From Steromphala cineraria (Eukaryota > Mollusca > Gastropoda > Trochida > Trochidae), in NCBI GenBank assembly GCA_916613615.1, contig OU744731.1, positions 55,620,289-55,684,288 on the forward strand: DNA of 64,000 nt, in the 5' to 3' direction. Positions 1 to 9,600 of this stretch are shown piece after piece. Below the pieces are notes generated by a model that made no database searches, had not been told where the DNA came from, and saw only the letters and a program-made list of their open reading frames with translations. Made by a program: the position numbers and the translations under genes. Positions within the stretch are counted from its first letter, which is position 1. Every line of letters starts with the position of its first letter.

Positions 1-1214
1 GCAGATAATGCCTCAAATAGACCCTATGCTAATATAATGATTCAAAATCACATAAGATTGTGATTATACTCAATTATTCAAAACGCAACTCAGGGTCCTA
101 TCTATGAATCCCTATTTTAGTAACAGTTTTTATATGATAACTATATCTTTAAAAATTGTAAATAAAAAAAACCTCTCCTATCTCAACAGGGTTAAAACAG
201 ATCAAAGATTTTCCACACATCAATTGAGTTTCAAGTTACTAATTTTACAAAAGGAGGAGGACATTTGACCTTTTGGATGTATTAAGAAAAATAAATTGCA
301 CATTTTGCATAATCACTTAGACGGTGGCAAGGCTATCTATGTCTATGGAGGGGTTCATGATCAAAGGTAGGTAACTCTTGTTAGCATGTCATCTCAGTTG
401 AAATCAAACATGACACTTGTGCTCGGAAATGTATCTCAATATACTTGTGGAGCTTGTCAAACACACTTAAAAAAGTCATCTAGTTGATAAATATTTTGGT
501 GACATTTCTATCTAACTCTGCAACAAACTCTTTTTACCATTAACTTTTGTATTCAACATTTGACAACAAAGCTGCCGAACTATAGCTATATAAATTCTCT
601 CCGTCTCCCCATCAAATCAGATAAACAAAGAGCCTAGTTCGACAAAGCAACACTGATTCAGCAACCTACTGTGTTGTGAGTCAATGATGTTCATAGGTGT
701 CAGGGTCATATTTGTTCATTCTTTATACATGGTAACTTCACAATGGTAAAACTAAAAAGTATACAAATTCTAGAACACCTAAAGATCACAAAGTCCCCAG
801 ACCAGATAAATAAACTGGAATACCAAGGTTACTGCCTTACCACATGTTACTACCAAAGTGGCTTGACTTTTGGACAAAGTTTTCTGACGATTTTCAAAAT
901 ATTTTGACTGAGTAGGTGCAAAACTACCTTGTGCAGGGGTTGAAATTAGCATTAGTAGCATAGTAAAATAAAGCTGGGCCAGTCGAAGTATTAACAGGTA
1001 GTCCAAATGACTAGTTAAATTTTCAGTCAATATATTCATTTCAATGGTTTTAGCTAGCTTGAAGGCATATGAGCCCTTAGTTTTAGAAGGCACTAGTCAA
1101 CATGAGTAGTACTGCAAGCAGACTAATTCCATCCCCTGCATGTGTCTTATCATGTCATGTCATGTTTCCAGATCCTGTACAGTAAGCAACAACTCTGTAA
1201 GCAAAGATTCCTAC

Positions 1215-4200
1215 CTGTTGATTCTGGGATCATACTGCACAACCATGACAATATCCGAGAAGTAGAAGACGGCCATTCCTGCCAGTAACCACAGTATGTT
1301 CTGGACACAGAAGACCGACTCCTTCCGTCGATACTTCCCGTACGTCTTCTCAAACTTTCTCTGAGTCTCCTTGTCCATGTGGTCACTCAGTCGTCCGGTT
1401 GGGGCATTCCGACCCTCGTACCGGTGGGGGTCAGTAAGTGCATCTGCAACACAAACAAGAATTTTGTTCAACCTGTTATATTAATGCAGGGTTCCAAAGT
1501 AGCACTAGTCCATGGTTAGTGAAAAGGATGCTGGGATAGTAACTTGCATTGACTGGTAGTCCAAAGGCTAGCTGAAATTTAATTGATATTTTGTTGAATT
1601 TGTAAAGATATGATAATGCAGATGTATTTGGCTAGTTGAAATGTGTTTGACCTAGAATTCTCAGAAATGCACTAGTAATGCACAGAAACGCACATGTGCG
1701 TATAAATTATTGTACCGTATTTCCTCGAATAGACTCCCCCGGCATCTTTTCAGACCCTCTTTAACCCCTGGCGTGTATTCGAGACCAGGCGTAATTCGAG
1801 GCCGGCGTCTATTTATTTTTTGTTGAAAAGTTTGTCCAGGTCACAACCTCAAAAAGGAGCAATTATGGCAAATTCTCCATGGGAGCATTTATTTATCAAC
1901 TTATCACCCGGCCTCTATTCGAGACCCGGCATGTATTTACTTAAAACAGTCATACCCCCAGCGTCTATTCGAGGCCTGGCGTCTATTCGAGGAAATATGG
2001 TAATCATGTTTATTTGTATTTGGGCCTGTGTCCAAGTTGACCAAAACTTCTGTCGTCGAATGCTGTATCCTTGCACAGCGAGCCCCATACTAACCAATGG
2101 GGTTGCATCTCGACCTATATAGTGTCCAAGGATACAATAAACGTGTTCCACCAACATGTCGCCGTTCTGGTCTGGCGTTTTGACCCTATAGCTATTGTGG
2201 TGATCGGCGGTTTCCGGAAAGAACATCTGGGGACAGGTCAATACCTCGGGACCCCTGCTCGATCACCCAGTGAGTTTTGCAGAATCTTTTGAAGTGTCAA
2301 CACATGTCTTTATCGAGTGACGGACCAAACCACCGATACGAGGCCTAGCTCTGACGCCAATATGATAAGACTCCAGAGAACTATTAATCTAAAGCAAGTG
2401 GCATATCGGGACTTATCCCGCTGTACCCCAGGGATCTATCCCTGCCCCCAGAAGTGATATACCGGGACTTATCCCGCTGTACCCCAGGAACTTATCCCTG
2501 CCCAGGCTCTTGGGATGTAAGTACTTTCTTGTGAACCCCAGGTTCACAACAGCTATTCCTTCCCTCGTAAGGCTGGGACATAGTGTGCTATGACATACGG
2601 CCTAAGAGTAATTGAAGGGTCCGGATGACGGGGTATCTAAAACATCAATAAAATGCCACATTTTCCTTGAAAATGATTGAAATGAAGATATTCTCACAGC
2701 TAAAATGATTTACTATAAATCAACCATTTCCTTGAAGCCTTGAGTTTGGTTGCAGAACGTACAATCACAATGAAATCGAGTGGTTTTCGAGTTTGGTTGC
2801 AGTCCCTATAGGCAACTGCAACCAAATTATTTTCTAGCAATTATCCATCATTTTTCGTGTCTTGACAAACACTAATTTGGTTGCAGAGATTTTAGTTGCT
2901 TGTTAATTAGCAAAGAGGCAAGTTTGGTTGCAGGAGTTTTATAATTTACCTTATTTTACGTGAAAACAAAAACAAATCAGGATTTTCATTTTGACAGATT
3001 CCCTCTCGCACTGTGAGTGACGTAATGCCATGCGGTATGTAACGTGTCCTACAATTGGTTGATTCAATCTCAAACATTTCCAACAATTTTTCAAATTTCC
3101 TAATTTTTGATTTATAATGGATTTTGTTCTGTTTTCGGATAGAAACCATTTGTTAAACTTACTCAATGATGTTTATTTTCTATCAAAATCATTTTGCAAT
3201 TAAAGGGATTCATGACAGCCAATGAGAATCGTTTTGAGATATGACAACAATTCGAATTCGCTATGGGAGCACGTTGAAACACAGAAATGAAATTTAGGGA
3301 TCAATTTGGTCAAATAATGTCAAAAGTACCTACCATGACATGCTTTATGATAGAAACTGTTAAAATAATCAAGGTCAGTGAAATATTTCTATCCATAATG
3401 TCAGAAACGCTTTCAAAACATGATGTGACATGATCGAAAACCGGACTCGATAGCGATCGGTAAGTGGCTTATGTGTCATTGAAATGTAAATAAAAAGCCA
3501 GGTAAGTGATCAACAGTTGTCAAATCATCATATATTCCATCTGCAACCAAATTTCTTCAAGCCCAGGCTCTTCTGTTTGATAAAAACATGTATTTTCTTG
3601 GAAAAATAATTTGGTTGCAGGTGCCTATAGGGGACTGCAACCAAACTCGAAAACTATGTGATTTCATTGTGAATAATCTTTCTGCAACCAAATTCAATGG
3701 TGTCATTCCATATATCATGGTATAGATAATTATCTCAGCTATCAGAATATTCCAAATTGAGTCTTTTTCAAGAGCTAGGTTGCAGTTAACAGTCCTTTTT
3801 GACACCCCGTCACACAGACCCTTCAATTACTCTTAGGCCTGACAAACACAGGTACATGGGGATGCGGTGAACTCGTAGACAAAACCGGCTCGTAGACACG
3901 AAATCCGGTGAACTCGTAGACAAATTGAGAAGTGATCTCGTAGACAGGTTTTCAAATAGGATTTGTACTAATAGTAACAAACTTATATTTATCAAATTCA
4001 CGCTATTGAACACTCATAGGTTGGGTTAAACAAATAAATAGAATAAAATCTAAATTTTTTGTGTTTTGAACTATTAAATGAATCCAATATCCATGTGTTA
4101 TTTTTAATTCTTGGAGTTCTTGTTTGATCTTTAAATAAAATAAATTGAGGTAAGTATGATTATATTTATCAACAACAACACAATCAACACCAGCTTAGAG

Positions 4201-4746
4201 AAACAAATAAAGAGAATAAAATCTAAATTAAATAATAGAAATATATATTTTATATTAATATTTAATATTTTATAATGACAATGAATAGTTTTTTTAGTTT
4301 CGTATTTTTTTACATAAAGCTAACAACATTCAAGGTAAAGTTAGTCATATTCTCGTGATGAGTTTTCATGCAACATAATATGAAATATTATAAACGTCAA
4401 GGATAATTAAAAATAATACTCAATATTGACTTAGAAATACAAATTAATTAATGTCTACGAGATCACTGTCTACGAGATTGTTTTGTCTGCGAAATTCCCG
4501 TGTCTACGAGCCGGTTTTGTCTACGACTTCACTGCAAGCCGTTTGTGCTTTGATCGAAAATAGGACAATAATAAACAACGTACAAAAGTACCGGTTGCGG
4601 TATCGTGAGACGGTTTCGACAACATAGCTAATGAACTTATATTTCAGCTTCACTTTACCTGGATCGAGTTCTTTGAGAAACTGTCCTGCGATTTTAGCTT
4701 GAAATTTCCTCTGAAAGATCTCTCTAGACGCTTCCTCGTTTGCCAT
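1215..4746 (-). CDS. TMEM128: TMEM128-like membrane protein, 5' two coding exons (partial, runs off left edge)
   Basis: Two minus-strand exons join in frame: 4746..4659 (ATG, MANEEASREIFQ...) and 1443..1215. The donor after 4659 reads CCAG|GTAAAG. The acceptor before 1443 ends TTGCAG, and the junction codon G|AT gives ...ELDPDALTDPHRYEG. Exon 2 ends at a good donor (ACAG|GTAGGA) in phase 2, so the protein continues in exons left of the window. The visible 105 or so residues are a charged N-terminal cytosolic stretch, a basic patch (YGKYRRKES) and a hydrophobic segment (NILWLLAGMAVFYFSDIVMV) that fits one membrane helix. The placement of that helix and its Trp/Tyr/Asp pattern resemble the first helix of TMEM128, a four-helix membrane protein of poorly known function. 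The similarity is remembered, not searched, so the family name is tentative; the two-exon gene structure is firmer. The 3.2-kb intron is filled with mobile elements. Confidence 0.6.
1490..1680. repeat. Dispersed repeat of the 'GCTAGTG' family (copy 2)
   Basis: This segment contains TAGCACTAGTCCATGGTTAG, GGATGCTGGGATAG and GGTAGTCCAAAGGCTAG. Matching blocks recur at about 925-1110, at 23750-23860 (same orientation) and, inverted, near 24550-24720. No coding capacity or clear inverted ends are seen, so it is a short interspersed repeat of unknown class. Confidence 0.5.
1713..2003. mobile_element. MITE with ~22-bp inverted ends (TACCGTATTTCCTCGAATAG)
   Basis: The left end TACCGTATTTCCTCGAATAG is matched in inverted orientation by the right end CTATTCGAGGAAATATGGTA. 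The interior repeats CGTCTATTCGAGGC-type blocks several times, and there is no transposase. This is a short non-autonomous DNA transposon inside the TMEM128-like intron. Confidence 0.7.
2399..2514. repeat. Tandem duplication, two ~58-bp units
   Basis: Two adjacent units each contain CGGGACTTATCCCGCTGTAC followed by CCCAGG and TATCCCTGCCC. The unit carries a small internal hairpin (GGGA CTTA TCCC). It may be an eroded end of a larger element; no gene is seen. Confidence 0.5.
2599..3839. mobile_element. Non-autonomous DNA transposon with 39-bp inverted ends and reiterated TTTGGTTGCAG motif
   Basis: The terminal inverted repeats are 2599-2637 and 3801-3839, beginning GGCCTAAGAGTAATTGAAGG, with about 35 of 39 positions matching. 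The 11-mer TTTGGTTGCAG, in either orientation, occurs perfectly nine times: at 2745, 2792, 2816(-), 2876 and 2923 on the left, and at 3541(-), 3610, 3635(-) and 3682(-) on the right. Two inverted pairs (2792/2816 and 3610/3635) flank a CCTATAG-containing loop and could form hairpins. No long ORF is present. Clustering of the motif in both subterminal regions is what transposase-binding arrays look like; that role is inferred. Confidence 0.7.
3865..4534. mobile_element. Foldback element with reiterated CTCGTAGACA motif (copy A)
   Basis: The left arm (3865-3948) contains four CTCGTAGACA-type motifs (ACTCGTAGACAAAACCGGCT, then three more). The right arm (4452-4534) carries the same motifs inverted, as TGTCTACGAG. 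The two arms pair over about 80 bp. The interior is very AT-rich and non-coding. The element lies in the TMEM128-like intron, about 120 bp from exon 1. A similar design is present at 22449-22818. Confidence 0.65.
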
Positions 4747-5110
4747 TTTGACAAAACATTCAGAAATGTCCTTCGAGGTACACAAATTCTTAAATCCCTA
4801 TCCGAATGTAAATAAATTGCCGAACTAAGTAAGAGGATGAGTTTGAGCGATAAATCCTACGCCGCGAACGTAAGTTAAGACTTAATTAACTAGACATGAT
4901 GATGTATTTCTTAACTTTCACAACTTATACAACAATTTTTTTGTATCACTCGAATTTTATTTGATAAGAATAAGTATGAGCAGTTGAATATAACATCTTG
5001 AGTTTTGCTTCAATATTTAGACTCTTTCGCGCAAACACAACCTGCCGAACTACGCGTTGTTTGGCGAAGTGCATTTTGATTGGCTAATCTGACGGAAGCG
5101 CTTTCTTCAA
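4747..5110. promoter_or_regulatory. Putative shared promoter between TMEM128-like (-) and securin (+)
   Basis: This interval separates the minus-strand start codon at 4746 from the plus-strand securin gene. A plus-strand donor (GCCGCGAAC|GTAAGT) at 4869/4870 could end a non-coding first securin exon, because securin's first coding exon is preceded by an acceptor (TTTTACAG) at 6649. A CCAAT-type box (TGATTGGCTAAT) lies near 5077 and a TTTGGCGAAG sequence near 5059. CpG is locally higher than in the flanks. Transcription start sites are not visible, so this is a positional inference. Confidence 0.35.
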
Positions 5111-6649
5111 AAGCGTGAAAGGAACAAATTTCTAAAAAACAAACACGACTGAAGTTGTTTTGAAGACTAAAGACCATAGATATATAATTTGTGTGGGTAT
5201 ATATTGACATGTTTTTACTTGTACTTTGTGTTTCATTTTCACATAATATATTTTCAACGATTAAAATCTCGAAACGTTACTCGACATTAGGAAATCAGAG
5301 CTCTGGGATATCAATGAAATTTTAGAAAAACAACCACTTGCATCTTTGTTTTCCTAGTTCTGAACTTCTGCATCTTTGTTTCACAGTTAAAGTTGAAGGT
5401 ACTTCTTTTAGCAGATGCTTCCTATATATGAAAAGCGGGGCTGAAAAACGAACATTTATTTCTGAAAGAATCCCAACAATTTTATTATTTAGGAATAGAT
5501 TCTAGAATGTTCATGGGATGCAGTCATATCTCGGTATTTCTTGTGTATCACTACTAAACTATAACTATCAATGGGACATTTCAGTTTACTGCAGTACGCA
5601 TATATTAATTTTTATTTCACAAATGAGTTGAAAGATTTAAACATGTCACTGAGAGTAACATTTTAAATTATTCATTTTTGATAACTTGATAAAGAAGAGT
5701 GCACACTGGGTACAAAATAACAATATGAAGCCATTCATCAGCACTATTAGTTTGAAAGGCATTGCTGTTATAATTGCTGTCATTAATCAATGTAAATGTG
5801 GCTATATTCTATTAACATCACTAAATTTTCCAAAAAAGTAAAATTTATAAAAATACAGCTTTGTTAAATTTCTGCTAGTAATAAACAGGATTGCTGACAG
5901 GTAGGCGTTGGAATAGTCTTTCACTTATGATCAGAAGGTACTACTGTTTACAAGGCGATAGTTATTATCAACTGCAATAAGTAACTAAGCCTAACAACAG
6001 ACAAAAATAACCCTAAATGATCGTCAACATGGCTCCGAGGATTTATGAACTTCGTCAACAGGCTAAAGAATAGAGTATATCAGGAATCAAATGGAACAAA
6101 ATGATCTATGTGTGGCCTGTGAAATGGATCCATTGAGTGTCATATGAGATTTCTCCATTTAAACCAGATACAATTGCCAACCAAAACTAGCTTTGTGTTT
6201 TGGGATCAATGGGGTTCTATAGATAAATAATAAAATAATAACACATTGTCTTTTTCAGCCCTAATACAATTGTAGACTATCTCACAGGATTCCTAGGATA
6301 AAAAATCATACTATGAAATTAAAATTATTTGTCTGCCTACACAGTCTTTAAATAGAATACCTTTCTTTTACACTGAAAAACACATTAAAAAAATCTTGTT
6401 AGACAGGCCATGTTTAACAAAACTGAACTATTTCGAATACAATTTTCAATTTCATTCCTGACACACTATCTCCTGTCACAGTTTCCTAACTTCACTTGAC
6501 AACTATGGCATATGCAAGTAGTAACCTTTTGATAGTGAGAATTTTCAAGATTCCTGAATCCATCATGTAGAAGATGAAATTTGACTTTGAGTATATCCTG
6601 TTTGTTTCGCCCACCTGTTAACAATGTGATTCCATAATTACTTTTACAG
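5111..6649. other. AT-rich non-coding stretch upstream of securin coding exon 1
   Basis: No supported exon, RNA gene or clear transposon was recognised here. The stretch is probably the 5' UTR intron or upstream DNA of securin. It ends at a splice acceptor (CTTTTACAG) just before 6650. Confidence 0.4.
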
Positions 6650-6665
6650 GTAATCAGTTGTGAGG

Positions 6666-9600
6666 ATGGCAGCACTAAGATTTCAGATCCACGTTGACAA
6701 GGAAAATACGGGAGCTATCGGAGCAAATCCAAAACATCGGCATGGATCATCAGCCGGGGGCATCCGTATGTGTTTCTTTATTTATGAAAAGTGTCACTTG
6801 TCTAATGTAATAATTAGAGGATATTTGTCTTTTCTTGACAAATACCATGTTTATCTCATCGAGTGAGGGAGAAAGTTTATATTTTCACGAGTGGCACAGC
6901 CACAAGTGATAATATAAAACTTTTCTGCTTCATGAGATGATATAAACATGGTATTTGTCAAGAAAAGACAAATCTTCTATTTATTTTATGATGAAATCGT
7001 TGTTTTATCTGTCGAAATTGAAGCAGTTTTATGTTGAGTCGGCTACGATGAGAGCCTGTTACCTAAGCAACAACATGACCACCCCTACTACACTGAGTAA
7101 GGTAACTGCAGTTACCTTCTCAAAAAATGGCGTAACAGCAAAACATCGCTGATTGTGACTTTTCTTCAAATGCATTTCACAACAATACTAGGTTATTTTC
7201 AGTCATATAATCTATGCGCATGTCTTGGGCATGTATCAAAGATTCAATAGATGACATGTCACCATTCATAGAGTGTGTAAATAAATCACAATCTTTGTTT
7301 TAAAAACTCAAGCGAGAGTAAGGTAACTCGGTAACCATTTTGTGACATGAGTAAGGTAACTTAAAGATGGGAGAAAGGTAACTGAGAGGGGTTTCGGAAT
7401 GTGTTATTTCCATGAATATGCAAATATTCTTATTGACCTTTGCAGGAAGCACTGCACTCATTCTGGATGAAAGTGCACAATTAGCAAAAAATGATGTTGT
7501 CCTGGTAAATAGCTTGAATTACCGAAAAATACAACGTAATATGTCGTACTTTTATATCAATATTTTAAGCTATAGAATATATTGAACAATACAAGTATTT
7601 TACTTCTCATATTTATAGAATAACGTTAAATGCCTTGGGACATGACACATTCTTATCTTACTAAGCTTTTCCAAAAATATAATTTTATTAATGTCGCTGT
7701 TTTTTTAATGTAATTTACGTTATAGATTTTACATCAGCTTTAACAAGACAAGACTGCTGTATAGTCGCAGGGAACATAAGTATATATCAGTTCTTTTCCT
7801 TGTGTTGTAAAGTGATTAAAAAGAAAATCCAAGCAATAGTCTAAAATAGTTGCTAGTGTTTCTGACATAAATATCCTCTAAGGAGTAGACGTAAGTTTGT
7901 TATCCACGTTATAGATTTTTTGTAAATATTAATGTCCTTAAAATCATTTCCTAAGATTTGCTTGTTTGCTTGTAAGGAAACAAGACTGCTCCAACATAGC
8001 CATAAAAAAATTGACTCGAAGAAAACCTGCTTTTAAATTTACGTAGTGTAATTTACGTTATGGTTGCATATGGTATCTAGACTATACCCAATTACCAAAC
8101 ACGGAGGGTATTGTAGAGATCGGGAAGTGTATAGGGCCAGAAATGTAAGACAGAACGTGTTATTGAAGTGAAAGTCACTTTTTCTTGATAAAATGAAATT
8201 CTCATATGTTTATGATTTTAATCTACACTTTAGGCCCTCTAAATATATAAATAGGCCTAGTAATGTCCAAAACCTGGTTGCTATTCGGGATAGGATAATA
8301 TGTAAAGTTCTGTCTGTTTCTCAATTCGATTTTAAATATGTAAAATGACAAATACAAAATCCCATGACCTAGATACCACAATATTGATTATAAGCTTAAA
8401 CGGTCTTGTATTTAACGTTATGAGCATGCGACCATTGCGACGGTCGATCTCTTCGATCACGGGCCGATCAAATTCAAACAAAATAGTTATATTTGAAACA
8501 AAATAAAAAAAGATAAAAAAACGTATATCACTGTAGTTTCTTGTGTGCAATTGTTTTCCAGGCTTGGGGCGGCTTGAAGACATACTACGCAATAGTTATC
8601 TTCAGCCTGCCGGAAACAAGCTATGTGTTTTTAGACAATTAGTACCGTAATTAAATACTGAAATAATGTGTCTAGTTCTTGCGAGAGAGGTTATCTATTT
8701 CATTTGAAAGGGTAAAAAAACTCTTCAGCTTGCAAAATGTAGATAGAAACTGAATATATCGTTTCAAAGTGACTTTGGTTTGTTTGGATTAATAAGCCTC
8801 AATTTCTTGTTGACACATTTTCTAGTTATTTTTATGTTTTCACAGATTCCTTCATTAGCAAAGGCGAGAAATTTATAAATACATTAAAATAGACTTACAT
8901 TTAAATTTAACAAAATGCATGATCGCTTTAACACTTAAACTTGTTAAGTTAATAGCACTGTTTTAATATATGCCTAATCAAATCTATAACACGTTTTGAT
9001 ATTGACTTTGGATTTTGTTTTGAAAAATACATATACAATTGTGCACTTACAATGAGAATGAGCGAGTGAATGGAAGTGCCTTAATTAGGTCCGTTTTTAA
9101 TCGCCAGTGTCAAATATAAATGAATAAGAATAGTGAATGAATGAAAGGAATCAATAAATCGGCAACACACTGATATGAGCTCTGAAAGCTATTACCTGGA
9201 TTTGGTTATAAACATTGATTGTAATTGTTTCTTTGTAAATATATCATCACAATTACACGTTTTTGAAACACAGGATGAGACAATCATGCAAGGTACACAT
9301 TAATTATGACGGTTTTGTTTTTGTTTTGTTCATTTATCATGTTTTGTAAAAACATTTTGTACAAAGTATGATCCTTTCATTTATATATACAATACAATAT
9401 TGCTTATCGTTCAAATAGACTAACCTGCATTTATTAAACAATTTGTATTGTTTGTTTGTTGTCTTTTGTTTGTCCAAGCTTATCTAATTTGTTTTATAAG
9501 TAAATTTTATCAGTAATGAATAGATTACATATTTTTGAGTAGCTTAAACAATGTAAAAAGACGATGTCACGCTCATCCCTAAAAAATAATGCTATTTTAA

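Noticed and set aside
1150..1386. Minus-strand ORF of 78 residues overlapping the TMEM128-like exon
   Set aside because: It is out of frame with the spliced exon, whose reading frame is continuous with exon 1 and has good splice sites.
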